NCBI GenBank assembly: GCA_030849065.1
Contig: JASAON010001557.1
Location: 1-55,778, forward strand
Direction of reading: 5' to 3'
DNA from: Jaenimonas drosophilae
Lineage: Eukaryota > Euglenozoa > Kinetoplastea > Trypanosomatida > Trypanosomatidae
Length of the DNA stretch: 55,778 nucleotides
The notes under the pieces were generated by a model, which was not told where the DNA came from, ran no database searches, and worked only from the letters and a program-made list of their open reading frames with translations. Shown piece by piece: positions 1 to 10,042 of this stretch (positions within the stretch are counted from its first letter, which is position 1; each line of letters starts with the position of its first letter). A program made the translations under genes and the position numbers.

Positions 1-363
1 GCAAACATAGTGAATACGCTGATCCTGTTTAGCTCATCTCTCCCTCTCTCCACATACACTCACAAGAACATTGTCGTTGATGCATGTTTGTACATGGCGA
101 ATATGAGCTTTGACGGACGTACGTCATTGCTGGTAATCATGATTTTTCCTCCTTCATTCTCATTTGCACGTATAGTTCTATCCCGTTGGTGTGTGCTGAT
201 CATCCCTGTGCAGTAACATCATCATCATCATCCCATCTACAGTGCGCAACATCAGCCGTAGAGTTGGTGACTGCCATCATTCTGTTGTCGTGGGTTCAAC
301 GACACAAACACAAACACACACATACGCATACACATAGAAGATAATCCAAGAACAACAAATACA
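1..363. other. Intergenic/UTR region before the kinesin gene
   Basis: No gene can be supported here. Short open frames are present but look like UTR. The last 65 bases are rich in CA and CAA (5' UTR-like), and a possible splice AG lies at 336-337. The left part is presumably the 3' UTR of a gene outside the window. Confidence 0.5.
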
Positions 364-3300
364 ATGCGCAAATCAAGTAGTGAAGTGGAGGTGGATGATG
401 ATGCTCCTCATGTTGTATCTGAGACTGGGCCATCGACAAGCTCCGCCCACTCACCCACATCTCCGTCCTCGCCATCCACAGCGAAACATGGCGCATTTGG
501 TCGCATCAAAGTAGTCATTCGTTGCCGGCCGCTGACCTCTTCAGAGCTCAGCAGCCACACATGCCAACGTTTGCACATTCACAACAACACCGTTTCCATC
601 AATGATGCGAGCTCCAACGCAGATGCCCGCAGTTTCCGCTTTGATCGTGTACTAGATACCTCCAGCAACCAGCTTCATACGTTTGCGGAGGTGTCACCCT
701 TGATTGATCATGTGCTCCGTGGATTCCACGCTACCGTCTTTGCCTACGGCCAAACGGGCAGTGGCAAGACGTACACGATGGAGGGGCTTAATTATCTCGC
801 GAGCAGGCATGCCAACAGTGGTGGTGTTGTTCCTGATCCCGACACACCAGCAGAGCAGCATGGTGTTGTTCTACGCACCATTCAGCTCATCTTTGATCGG
901 GCACGAGAGATGGAGGAGGAGTCTGCCGAAAGGGAAGATGAGGTTGATGCCACAACATCCAACAACAACAACAACAACAATAACACTGACAACACACACA
1001 AAGATGCAGTGCAGTACACCTTCAAGTGTTCCTTCTATCAAATCTACAATGAACGCATCACTGACTTGCTCTGCTCATCGGCAACCACCGGTCAAGCTTC
1101 ACGCACATCGCGCACCACCAACAACGATGAAGGCCTACGTCTTCGATGGCACAAGGGAGATACTTTTCGTGTGGAGAACTTATTTATGTGTGAATGCTCC
1201 TCGCCATCGCAGATGCGCGATGCCTTCATGAGTGGTGTGAAGGAAAAGGTAGTACGTGGCCATCTTCTCAACCGCCAATCATCACGCTCGCACTGCATCT
1301 TCACGATTTACGTTGAGTGCCGAAGCTCACGCAAGAACAACCTCCTCAGCAGCTCGGAGTTTTCCTTGGTTGATTTGGCAGGCTCGGAGAAACTGGGCCA
1401 GCTCGCCGTGGATCCATCCGCGGAGCTCCGCAAGGAATCCATTGATATAAACACATCTCTTCTTGCGTTGGGCAAAGTGATCATGGCACTCGCATCGAGT
1501 AGCAACACACAAAAAGCTGGCAGAAGGAGTGGCACCGCAACGGCCAACACTGGCCACGTGCCCTACCGCGACAGCAAACTGACGAAGTTGCTGAAGCACG
1601 CTCTGGGCGGTAACTCACTGACGACCATGTTTGCCTGCATCAGCCCAGCGGACCGCTTTGTGGATGAGAGCATGAGCACGTTGCTCTACGCAGGACGTGC
1701 CAAGAACATTGAAAATGTGCCACAAGTGAATGAAGATGCCACCGCTGCACTCATTCGCCAGCTGCGTGAGGAGATACAACAGCTGAAGCAGGAACTGCAC
1801 TACTACCGATTGTTGGCCACCAAGGCCGTGAGTGATACAGAAGCTGGTGCCACTGCCACCAACAAGACCACAATATCTTCTGCCGCCGCCAACAACAACA
1901 ACAAGGAAGATGGTGTAGTCGTTGTACGTACATCATCATCTGATGTGGCAGAGGCAGCGCCTGCATCCACGCAGACGGATCATCTTGCCGATTCTCTCAT
2001 CTCAGCCTGCGAGCTGCTGAAGAAGATCATGGAAGTGAATGGCCAACTTCGCGGTGCCTACGACGCCGTTGTGGATGCGAAGGAACGCGCGGAGCAGCGT
2101 GAGGTGCAACTCAACGCCGAAAACATTGCACTACGTGATCGAATTGAGATGTTGGAGTCCATTGTGCTGAATGACGAGTTCATGACGGCGGTGAAACATC
2201 ATCCACATGCAGCCACTGAATTGATGGACGAACCGCCAAGAACAGATGAAGAAGCTGCCTCTGGTCGGAAGAGGTCCTCAAGCAACAAGAAGAAGCACAC
2301 CCGACAGGATGACGAGGTTGAGAAGCGTGTGGTGGTGATGGATGCGGAGGAAGAAGAGGTTGGCCGTGGCGGCAGCTTGCATCGTCATCACCGAGATGGC
2401 AGTCGCTCACGCCATGCCTCATCATCCTCCTCGAAGCACAAGCACCACAAGAATCGCAAGAAGCTTGCTCGACGGCTGGAGGAGTACGAAAGCCGCTACA
2501 AGGCACCGAGCAAGACGGCACAGACTTATGCAGAGTACTACGGACGAGCACAGGCAAAGGTGCCGCAACACATTGCCGCCAATCATGCCATTGCAGAGAT
2601 GGAGGCCACGTTGAAGAAGTTGCCACAAAAATTTGTGGCCGATTTTGTTCCGGCGTCGTTGACGACGCACGGAAAATTTGGCGCGCTCGATTTCTGTGGG
2701 ACGAAACAAGACGTCTCTGACTTTGAAGAAAAGCGGAAAGAGCGAGAGGCACGCCGTGAGGCTTTACTCCGCCGCCAACAGGAGCTCTACACCACTGTGC
2801 AAAAAGATGTCCGCGATAACCGTGCCATGGCGAATGAGCTCCACGCCGCTCAGTCGCAGGCACCGGAGGCTCCAGCTTCACCGTTGTACGCCTCGCCCTA
2901 CATGGCCACACGTCCAGGCAGTGAGCGGGTAGCGTCATCCTCCTCCACGATGGAGATGGGCTCCTCATCCTACAACAACAACAACACGCGTGTAGGTGGT
3001 GTCATGCAGAGCTACCGATTGCCACGAAGTGAGCAGCCCAACTCTGCTTCGATGCCTTCGCATTCGTCCGTTGACGCATCATCACGCAGCGAGAGCGGCA
3101 GTCGTGGAGGTCTTCGTGCAGAGAGGCAGGCTGAGGGTGGATGGATGGGCGGGAGGCAAACATCATCGACCCATGCAGTACCCATCATCTCTGACCCTCG
3201 TCGCTCCACGAGCACGCGGGTTCCATCATCTTCAAGCCAGCATCAATACAACATCACCTCAACGTCAGCGTCCACCGCCTCGCCCTACTCCACCACCGCA

Positions 3301-3381
3301 ACGGGCCAAACAACAACAACAACAACGACCCACATGGATCGCTTGATGCAGTATCTCGAGAAGGATAAAGGACGACGATGA
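364..3381 (+). CDS. Kinesin with N-terminal motor domain
   Basis: ATP-driven microtubule motor, 1005 residues. The motor domain spans about residues 46-455. It opens with GRIKVVIRCRPL, and the P-loop GQTGSGKT lies near residues 130-137. Switch I is NRQSSRSH (303-310) and switch II is DLAGSE (337-342). The helix-4/5 signature HVPYRDSKLTKLLKHALGG follows. An acidic, asparagine-rich insert (about 185-210, coded by AAC repeats) interrupts the motor between strands. After the motor there are short coiled-coil segments (about 460-485 and 565-605), a charged His/Lys/Ser-rich linker, and a conserved-looking helical block around 700-830. The tail is disordered. The N-terminal motor points to a plus-end-directed class, but I cannot assign a subfamily because the tail has no recognisable cargo domain. 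Kinetoplastids have many lineage-specific kinesins serving flagellum, cytoskeleton and spindle. The start ATG follows a CAA-rich leader. Confidence 0.95.
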   Translation: MRKSSSEVEVDDDAPHVVSETGPSTSSAHSPTSPSSPSTAKHGAFGRIKVVIRCRPLTSSELSSHTCQRLHIHNNTVSINDASSNADARSFRFDRVLDTSSNQLHTFAEVSPLIDHVLRGFHATVFAYGQTGSGKTYTMEGLNYLASRHANSGGVVPDPDTPAEQHGVVLRTIQLIFDRAREMEEESAEREDEVDATTSNNNNNNNNTDNTHKDAVQYTFKCSFYQIYNERITDLLCSSATTGQASRTSRTTNNDEGLRLRWHKGDTFRVENLFMCECSSPSQMRDAFMSGVKEKVVRGHLLNRQSSRSHCIFTIYVECRSSRKNNLLSSSEFSLVDLAGSEKLGQLAVDPSAELRKESIDINTSLLALGKVIMALASSSNTQKAGRRSGTATANTGHVPYRDSKLTKLLKHALGGNSLTTMFACISPADRFVDESMSTLLYAGRAKNIENVPQVNEDATAALIRQLREEIQQLKQELHYYRLLATKAVSDTEAGATATNKTTISSAAANNNNKEDGVVVVRTSSSDVAEAAPASTQTDHLADSLISACELLKKIMEVNGQLRGAYDAVVDAKERAEQREVQLNAENIALRDRIEMLESIVLNDEFMTAVKHHPHAATELMDEPPRTDEEAASGRKRSSSNKKKHTRQDDEVEKRVVVMDAEEEEVGRGGSLHRHHRDGSRSRHASSSSSKHKHHKNRKKLARRLEEYESRYKAPSKTAQTYAEYYGRAQAKVPQHIAANHAIAEMEATLKKLPQKFVADFVPASLTTHGKFGALDFCGTKQDVSDFEEKRKEREARREALLRRQQELYTTVQKDVRDNRAMANELHAAQSQAPEAPASPLYASPYMATRPGSERVASSSSTMEMGSSSYNNNNTRVGGVMQSYRLPRSEQPNSASMPSHSSVDASSRSESGSRGGLRAERQAEGGWMGGRQTSSTHAVPIISDPRRSTSTRVPSSSSQHQYNITSTSASTASPYSTTATGQTTTTTTTHMDRLMQYLEKDKGRR

Positions 3382-3534
3382 GATCGTCAGAATGTGGTAC
3401 TGAAAGTGCCATGCACGTCCATCTCTATCCACGCCAGTGCATATCATGCGCACCACAACCAACAACAACAACAATCATGAATACTCTCCATGACCTACTG
3501 TGTGCAGCCTCCCCCCCCCGTAGAGATACATGTA

Positions 3535-3600
3535 CTCCTTCCACCTCCTCCTTCATTTCTTGTTTTCATTGCATCTTTGTGTTTTCATTCATCAACGTAG
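3535..3600 (+). promoter_or_regulatory. Polypyrimidine tract and trans-splice acceptor for p25-alpha gene
   Basis: A long C/T-rich tract ends in AG at 3599-3600, giving a 5' UTR of about 45 nt before the ATG at 3646. This is one of the clearest acceptor regions in the window. It is inferred from the kinetoplastid rule (pyrimidine tract, then first AG). Confidence 0.65.
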
Positions 3601-3645
3601 ATACGACTACTATCGTTCAACACACACACACCACACACCGCCATC

Positions 3646-4104
3646 ATGTCCTTCCAGTCCACCTTTGAGGCCTTCGCCTCCTTCGGCACTGCCCCCACCA
3701 AGGAGATGACCAACAAGAACTACATCAAGATGCTGAAGGATGCCAAGATTGTTGGCAAGGTCTTCACCAGCACCGATGCTGACCTCCTCTTCAGCAAGAT
3801 CAAGCCGAAGGGTGGCCAGAAGATTGACTTCACCACCTTCAAGACGAAGGGCGTGCCGGAGATCGCGACCAAGATGAAGAAGACCGCGGATGAGGTGGAG
3901 GCCATGATCTGCGCCGCGTCCCCACAGACCAACGCCACCAAGGCGGACAACGTGAAGTTCCACGATGACAAGAACCTCTACACCGGCGTCCACAAGTCTG
4001 GCGGCCCGACCAACGTGGATCGCAATGCTGGCTCCCTCGCCGGCGTCGTGGATCGCCGCGTTGAGACGGTTGATAACCGCGGCACCACGAGCAAGCAGGT
4101 CTAA
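3646..4104 (+). CDS. p25-alpha / TPPP-family flagellar-cytoskeletal protein
   Basis: A 152-residue protein matching the p25-alpha (tubulin polymerisation promoting protein) family along its length. It has an EF-hand-like helical core (about 5-95) containing NKNYIKMLKDAKIV and DLLFSKIKPKGG. The family's C-terminal signature LYTGVHKSGGPTNVDRN lies near residues 111-127. Members bind and stabilise microtubules, and in ciliated protists the family is tightly linked to having a flagellum. Codon use is far more biased than in the neighbours: every lysine I read in the first half is AAG, and C-ending codons dominate. I infer high expression. The gene sits between the kinesin and an unusually long 1.3-kb spacer. 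The start is well defined, with an acceptor AG 45 nt upstream. Confidence 0.92.
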   Translation: MSFQSTFEAFASFGTAPTKEMTNKNYIKMLKDAKIVGKVFTSTDADLLFSKIKPKGGQKIDFTTFKTKGVPEIATKMKKTADEVEAMICAASPQTNATKADNVKFHDDKNLYTGVHKSGGPTNVDRNAGSLAGVVDRRVETVDNRGTTSKQV

Positions 4105-5411
4105 GATGCGTCAAGCAACAACAACAACAACACACAAACGCATCCGCATGCATGTGGTTGGGTGAGGGCACGACATGCCACTTGTCTGTAGAGAAGGATT
4201 AACGTATGAAAGTACCAGTACACGTGGTGTGGAGATGATGATGATCATCATCTGTGAGGTGCGGTGAATGCAGACGTGACAAGACACCAATCCTGACGGA
4301 TTTGTCATCCCTCCCCCTCCACACCCATACGTACATGCACGCACACTTCATCACTGTGGTTGGTATTCACCTCGACTGCCAATCACAACCTCCTCAGCTT
4401 TCATGTATTGCGTGGACGTGTGTGTTGCTGCTTGTGTCCTCTGACACACGTAGATCGTACGCGGTACGCTCCTACCTTTTATTAATTTTCCAAAGCTCCA
4501 CACGGAAAAAAAAGAACAAACTTCGATCCCAGCATACACGCGAACGAAGGAGTAGCAACGGCAGTAGTGATGATGAGTGTGTGGGATTGCGTACGTACCA
4601 CCATCATCTCATCACGTCGTCCTGCTCCTTCGACCCCATTCAATGACGATTAGCTTTGTTTTCTACCATATTTTTGTTATTTTCCGCGTCTGAAGGTGTT
4701 ATCTCATTCATCATCAACATTTGCACTCCCTGTCTTCACTCAGCTTGATGAAGATGTCGTGGGAGTGAGCATGTTGGTGGACATGGATGGGATGAGCGCA
4801 GATCTCTCCATAGCTGGTGGTCTTTTGTATATACCAACGCACCAAACAACACCAACCAAAATCCGTTTCACGACAACGTGAGTATGTATCTGAGCGATGA
4901 TGATCTACAAATGGCACCTCTACATCTTGCCTTCACTATTCTATCTTCTTTTTGTTTGGTAGCTGATTCACCTTCCCACACAAACCTGACAAGACAGACA
5001 TCTTCTCCCACAACACCAAATCACCCTACCACCCATTGATTGTTGTTTGCGTTGGCCACATCTTCACTTCGTGTGCGGATTCTTTGCTGTTGCACGTCCT
5101 TCTTCTTGTGACTCACTTTGATTGAAGAGACGGTAAGCAGCAAGTACATATACACACGACTGTTTCTTTTTTCTTCTTCTTTTTGCAGTTGCGTTCGCAC
5201 GTAGGCCGTCATCGTAGCTCGATCTCCGCTACACCTCATCTCTCTGACAACCAATCAACTTGTTGCAGATCTGCTTTTGTTTTGTTGCGTTGAGTTGTGA
5301 TACCGCCATCACCTCGCCTTGCCGAGTCTGTGTTTTTTCTTCGTGAAGGAGCACAACAACAACAACACCATTATCATCCATCACACCTGACTCATCTCTC
5401 CAAGAAAAAAA
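4105..5411. other. Long intergenic region (1.3 kb)
   Basis: The longest spacer in the window. It contains CAA-rich and GAT-rich stretches just after the p25-alpha stop, and several short open frames with no family resemblance; the one at 4254-4646 begins at GTG, not ATG. A strong pyrimidine tract for the next gene sits near 5158-5188. I looked for tRNA box signals and found none that fold. It is probably 3' UTR plus the 5' UTR of the next gene. Confidence 0.5.
5158..5188 (+). promoter_or_regulatory. Polypyrimidine tract and splice acceptor
   Basis: A near-uninterrupted T/C tract ends in GCAG at 5185-5188. It is the likely trans-splice acceptor for the gene at 5412, giving a 5' UTR of about 220 nt. 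A second T-rich stretch near 5330-5347 could provide an alternative acceptor. Confidence 0.55.
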
Positions 5412-7337
5412 ATGGCGGACAACTCAGCTGTGAAGGCTGCAATCCTTCTCGAAACAAACACCACCGCCGATGCCGATCTCCTCGACGAAGACTTGTATAG
5501 CAACGCCGCCAACGCCACACTAAACTCCAGTTTTCCCGACGCCGATGAACGTGCATCACCGCTCGCTGAGCAACTTCCGCTCTCTCTCAATCGAGATAAT
5601 CTTCTTCTCTTCCAGCGACGCGAAGGAGAGTTGCCACTCCGCGCAGACATGGTGAGCCGCTCCTTCATTGAGATGCACCAAACACCGGCTGATGGCAGAG
5701 ACCACAGCATTCGTACCAACTTTCCTCCGCCGAGTGACATGGCGAGCAAAGTGGCGTCGTGGTCGCGCATGGATAACATGATGGACCAGACGAGCGCTAG
5801 TTCTCCCGACTGGGCTCGTGGCACCAGCAGCGCAGCGCATGGAGCTCCGCACTTTGAGCCACACACGACGGAAGAAGAAGGCAGCCACTCCCACATCAAC
5901 ACCTCTGCGGTGGTGGAGCATGAGCTGAGCAGAGATGTGCTACACTCACACCTCATCAACATGAAGAGCGGTCAGAAGTTGCCACTCCGCGGAGACATGA
6001 TCCCACTCCCCACGCAAGGCAAACAACGGCATCTCACGCGCAACGTCAGCCTCGACACGGAGCCGCGCAGTGAGGCGGAGCCAACACACAGTGCCACCGA
6101 AGCGGAAGATGTGCAGGTTGGCGAGGTGGCCGCTGATGCTGTTGCGGCAAGTGAAGACGTTAATGAGGAGCCGTGGAGCATCGCACCAACTGCGGATCAT
6201 TCACGTGTTTTTGGCAGCCACTATGATACCTCGCTACTCCTCCTCAACAGCGAGAACTTGTTGCACCTTCGTCAGCAGCTTGCCGCGGGTGAGGTGCCGC
6301 TGCGTCCGGAGTTGTTGATGGAGATAACGGACGCCTTCCGTGCATTTGCCGAGGGAAAATCAGAACGCTCGGCGAGCATGGAGGTGGCGGAGGACGTCAG
6401 CCGCATTGAGGCGAGCTGCGCGCAATCATCATCTGCCGCGGGTTGGTGCCAACATGCACATGTACGTCATGCCGATGGCGCAACAACAACAGGTTGTGAG
6501 AGCGAGGGAAGCCCAGCAGGTGGATCCATTCACAGCACCTTGGTGGAGGTACCGCACAACAACAGCGCCACGCACAACAACTCCAACGCACATCATCATC
6601 ATCACTTGGACTACGACAGTGTCAGTAGCAGCTCACGCAGTACGAGCAAGACCTCTATTAGCGAGGTTACTGCGGATGATGATGAAAGCAGTGCTCCCGC
6701 ACCACCCGCCGCGATTGGCTCTGATCGTCTGAGCTACACCACCAAAAACATCCTCAACAGCGGCATCTCTGCCGACCCACTCAGCCGCCCTCAGAAGCAT
6801 GGACGAAGCCTCGAGAACAGAGATGACGCGCGGGGAGCCTTCCTCGCGCAACTGCGCACCTGTGAAGAAGACGTACAGAAACACTGCGCCAGAACCTCGC
6901 AGGATGTGGAGGCGCTGCGTACATCGATCGAGGCATCACTGCACCGACTCATTGATGATGTGGCGCAACGCTTGGCAGGATTGCATATGCCACATCAAGG
7001 TGGCCTCCCTCGTGACGAGCTCCTACTATGTGTATCAACCACCTTTGGTGATGAGGATGATGATGGTGCAGAGGATGTACGCACACACACAAGACGTACA
7101 CGAAGTTTTGCTCTCGTTGTGCCGTCCTCCATCACCATTCGTGCATGCAAAGAGCTCTTCTGGGCCAAGCTGGAGCGTCAGGGGCTTCTTCCCTCATCAA
7201 CGCACACCTTGGCCGACTACGTCTTTACGTGGAAGGATGCGGTGCTCTTTGATGAAGATGGCGTGGGGAGCCTCGGGCTGAGCGGAAGTGGAGAAGATGG
7301 AAGCGTGCCCCTCTCCTTCGTCTTGTTGCGTCAGTAG
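5412..7337 (+). CDS. Unknown protein with three LPLR repeats and ubiquitin-like C-terminal domain
   Basis: A 641-residue protein that I cannot place in a named family. Three copies of a short repeat are visible near residues 57-80, 177-200 and 274-300. Each has the form L-x(5)-(N)LL followed 6-8 residues later by (G/Q)-x-(L/V)-P-L-R-x-(D/E)-(M/L): GELPLRADM, QKLPLRGDM and GEVPLRPEL. A long low-complexity Ser/His/Asn-rich segment follows (about 320-450). Then comes a helix (about 475-525), and a compact C-terminal region (about 540-641) whose predicted strand-strand-helix-strand-strand order resembles a ubiquitin-like, PB1 or RA fold. No enzyme motifs, signal peptide or membrane helix were seen. 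The start ATG follows an A-rich leader directly after a CAA/CATC-rich 5' UTR. The gene is certainly coding; the role is unknown. Confidence 0.85.
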   Translation: MADNSAVKAAILLETNTTADADLLDEDLYSNAANATLNSSFPDADERASPLAEQLPLSLNRDNLLLFQRREGELPLRADMVSRSFIEMHQTPADGRDHSIRTNFPPPSDMASKVASWSRMDNMMDQTSASSPDWARGTSSAAHGAPHFEPHTTEEEGSHSHINTSAVVEHELSRDVLHSHLINMKSGQKLPLRGDMIPLPTQGKQRHLTRNVSLDTEPRSEAEPTHSATEAEDVQVGEVAADAVAASEDVNEEPWSIAPTADHSRVFGSHYDTSLLLLNSENLLHLRQQLAAGEVPLRPELLMEITDAFRAFAEGKSERSASMEVAEDVSRIEASCAQSSSAAGWCQHAHVRHADGATTTGCESEGSPAGGSIHSTLVEVPHNNSATHNNSNAHHHHHLDYDSVSSSSRSTSKTSISEVTADDDESSAPAPPAAIGSDRLSYTTKNILNSGISADPLSRPQKHGRSLENRDDARGAFLAQLRTCEEDVQKHCARTSQDVEALRTSIEASLHRLIDDVAQRLAGLHMPHQGGLPRDELLLCVSTTFGDEDDDGAEDVRTHTRRTRSFALVVPSSITIRACKELFWAKLERQGLLPSSTHTLADYVFTWKDAVLFDEDGVGSLGLSGSGEDGSVPLSFVLLRQ

Positions 7338-8137
7338 ATGGATGCATCACACCCACACACACATACGCACTGATGCATACACGTTCAAACATACGAATGT
7401 GTATGTGTGTGTGGTCGTGTCAGACATCATTTTGTTGTTGTTGCTGTTGATGATCTTTTTTTTTCCTCCATTGTTGTTGGTTCATCTCGCACCGATGAAC
7501 GAGTGCGCGAGGCGGTTGTTGTTGTTGTTGTTGTTGCTTACGTCAGGAGAATTGTTCGCATCAACGCCAGATATTTTTGTGGCGATCTCAGATTGCGTCG
7601 GCAGCAACACACACATGCATCATCATTATCATTGAATATCTGCCGCAAAACCGCACGCATTCTTTGATTTCACGCGTCATGATGTCTGTGCGCGTGTTTC
7701 GACGTCTCTTTTTTTTCTTCGTGTGTGTTAGTGCTTTTGTTGGTCTTTCGTCCTCCCCTTCATCTTCACTCAGCACGTTGTGGATATATGCAGCATCCCA
7801 CAACACTTCTGCTCTGTCTCATCACTCAGCGGCAAGATGAAGTGGTGTGGGATGTTGCGGGTAATCTCCATCAATAGAGGATTGCGTGCGCGTGAGAGAT
7901 GTACGTGCGTGGATGAGTGCGATGAGAAACGGGGTTCATTTTTGACGTATTCTTCAGATTCTGATGAAAATAACACCGTCATGATGCATATCATGTCGTT
8001 GTACGTCTCTCTGCATCACTATCATCATCTTCTTGGTGTTGTTCTCTTCTTATAACATGATGTAGGTCATGTGTGCTACACAGTTGCGTTGTTAGGCAAT
8101 AAACACACTCGTACACGCGCACTTAACACCAACAACA
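7338..8137. other. Intergenic region (0.8 kb)
   Basis: Contains T/G-rich TTG repeats (about 7430-7545) typical of a 3' UTR, and a CA-rich 5' UTR for the next gene. Open frames at 7288-7635 and 7577-7840 lack family resemblance. An internal ATG at 7680 would give a short product with a hydrophobic start, but that hydrophobicity simply reflects a T-rich tract. Confidence 0.5.
8028..8065 (+). promoter_or_regulatory. Pyrimidine tract and splice acceptor
   Basis: A C/T-rich tract precedes AG at 8064-8065, about 72 nt upstream of the ATG at 8138. The leader between them ends in CAACAACA, the usual pre-ATG context in this window. Confidence 0.5.
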
Positions 8138-10042
8138 ATGTCAGTGAGTGAGGATGCGCCGTACTACGTAGCTCTCTTTCCTCCTGGCATAGAAGATGTT
8201 GTGCTGGAAGAGGTGAAGATGCTTGCCGCCCGCCTCCACATCGCCGTGGAGCTGCCAGCACACCTCCCACCCAAGCGTTTGCTCGATTTGTGTGCGGGAA
8301 ACGAGGTTGTGGTTGATGTGTGCAGCACCACGGATGTAGCAGAGCTCCACATGCCAGCAGCTACTTCCCATGATGATGATGAGTGCAGCATCACGCACTT
8401 GCGCGGCGCACTTCGATTTCGTGGTGGAGCAAATGTGGGGGAGCGTGAGCGTTTGCTCGATGCCGTCAGCCGTCTTCGCGTCGTGGATCGTGTTGCCATG
8501 CCGCTGTGGAGTAGCCCATGCGCTCATTCCATGGACGAGATGAATGCGGCACACTATGCTGCGCACTCAACCATCAAGAGCGCGGTGATGGAGGAGCTAC
8601 AACGGCTCCACACGGCGTGTGCTGCACGTGCAAGAAACTCAGCATCATCATCATGTGCAGATGGGTGCATGTCGGGCATTGCGGCATCGCTCTACGGCCC
8701 GATGGGAGATCGCGCCATGTTGCCAACGGAGGTTGTGTTTCGCGTGCAAGCCATCCGTCGAGACAAGAGCGTTGTGTGCAGCTTTTCATCGCCAGACCTC
8801 GCCGCACATGTTGGGGAGCTCCTCGCGGAGAGCTTCGAGGACGATGGATGGCGTGTTAGTATGCTCTACTTCCTCGTGGAGTTTTGGATCATTCACGATG
8901 AGCACACGGCGCACTGCATGCTAAGCCTGTCACCACCACCACTTCCACGTTGTGGGATGGAAACATACATCACCGCCCAGTATGAGATGGAGCTGTTGCG
9001 GCAACGCATTGGCCTTCACGTGCAGAGCGACCCAACCACCACAAACACAACAAGAGCATCATCATCACCAACACCAACAACGTTGGCCAGCTTCAAGGCC
9101 ATGATTCCACGTGCTGCTGCACATCGTTATGAGCTCCGCCGCTTCAAGGGTGATAACGCCATGATCCCCGCACTTGCCGCGGCATTGGTGCGGTACGCTA
9201 ACATTGATGCAAACATGATTGTGGTGGATCCATTTGTTGGCAGCGGTAGCATCCTGATGGAGGCGTGGTTGGCTGTGCAATCCACGTCGTTGATGTTGGT
9301 GGGGATGGATCTCTGCGCCAAGGATTGCGTGCGTACGTCTGCCAATTTGCTGCCAGCACACTTCTTGTCGCTAGCGGCACTACATGGTGTTTTGCCATCA
9401 TCGTGTACCACAGTGGAGATGGAGGAGCTCCAGCGTGGTTGGGCTTCGTGTGTGCGTCAACGTGCAGATGCCGTACCCCTCGAGGCTGATGCGGTGAAGC
9501 ATTGCGCCACGTCGCTGATGAGTGGCGAGCCAGCACGTGAGGCGGAGGAGATTAGGCTGGGAAACATCTTCGCACACACGCTGCACAACTATCATGTGTG
9601 CTCGATGCAGGGATCGGCGCAGCATCTGCCCATGCGCAGCAACACCGTGGATCGCATCATCTCCGACTTGCCGTTTGGGCGGCGTTGTGGCAATCACAAC
9701 AGCAATCGCAAGCTCTATCCACCTTTTCTTCACGAGTGCTACCGTGTACTTCGTAGCCCACCTGATGATGATGTTGTTGTTGGTGATGCTTCATCATCAT
9801 CATCATCATCATCAACGGCAGCGGAAGGTGCGTGGTGGGGGAAGCGAAGCTCGCGAGGTGGAGGGCGTGCGGTGTTGCTGACGATGGAGGGAAGACTTAT
9901 GTTGGAGATACTCACATCAATGCGTGCTACGCATCCGCTGGAGTTGGTGGAGCAGCCATTTTGCGTGGATATGGGCGGTTTGTTTCCCTACGTCTTCGTG
10001 CTGGAGAAGGGGAGGCCCAATTCATCCACGGCATCATCTTAA
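8138..10042 (+). CDS. THUMPD3/Trm14-like tRNA guanosine-N2 methyltransferase
   Basis: A 634-residue SAM-dependent RNA methyltransferase. The N-terminal half (about 5-250) fits an NFLD-THUMP RNA-binding module, including FRVQAIRRDKS. The Rossmann domain follows: motif I is VVDPFVGSGS (362-371), and the catalytic motif IV is SDLPFGRRCG (509-518), followed by KLYPPFLHECYRVL. The DLPFG form of the N/D-P-P-F/Y motif, plus that following block, is typical of the THUMPD3/Trm14/TrmN branch. These enzymes make N2-methylguanosine at position 6 or 7 of tRNAs, working with TRMT112. Low-complexity inserts (Ser and Thr runs near 303-315 and 548-560) interrupt the fold without touching motifs. A RlmL-type or THUMPD2-like target cannot be excluded. 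The ATG lies right after an ACCAACAACA leader. Confidence 0.82.
   Translation: MSVSEDAPYYVALFPPGIEDVVLEEVKMLAARLHIAVELPAHLPPKRLLDLCAGNEVVVDVCSTTDVAELHMPAATSHDDDECSITHLRGALRFRGGANVGERERLLDAVSRLRVVDRVAMPLWSSPCAHSMDEMNAAHYAAHSTIKSAVMEELQRLHTACAARARNSASSSCADGCMSGIAASLYGPMGDRAMLPTEVVFRVQAIRRDKSVVCSFSSPDLAAHVGELLAESFEDDGWRVSMLYFLVEFWIIHDEHTAHCMLSLSPPPLPRCGMETYITAQYEMELLRQRIGLHVQSDPTTTNTTRASSSPTPTTLASFKAMIPRAAAHRYELRRFKGDNAMIPALAAALVRYANIDANMIVVDPFVGSGSILMEAWLAVQSTSLMLVGMDLCAKDCVRTSANLLPAHFLSLAALHGVLPSSCTTVEMEELQRGWASCVRQRADAVPLEADAVKHCATSLMSGEPAREAEEIRLGNIFAHTLHNYHVCSMQGSAQHLPMRSNTVDRIISDLPFGRRCGNHNSNRKLYPPFLHECYRVLRSPPDDDVVVGDASSSSSSSSTAAEGAWWGKRSSRGGGRAVLLTMEGRLMLEILTSMRATHPLELVEQPFCVDMGGLFPYVFVLEKGRPNSSTASS

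Noticed and set aside
2180..2968. 262-codon minus-strand frame
   Set aside because: Antisense shadow of the kinesin tail; lacks motifs and all real genes are on the + strand.
3511..3519. Run of nine C
   Set aside because: Part of the 3' UTR/pyrimidine region; no further structure around it.
4510..4545. TTCGATCCC resembling a tRNA B box
   Set aside because: Flanking bases cannot form the T-stem or an acceptor stem; no A box at the right distance.
4254..4646. 130-codon open frame in the long spacer
   Set aside because: Begins at GTG, composition like UTR, no family resemblance.
7680..7840. Short frame beginning with a hydrophobic stretch
   Set aside because: Hydrophobicity comes from a run of T (poly-Phe); no conserved features and no acceptor of its own.
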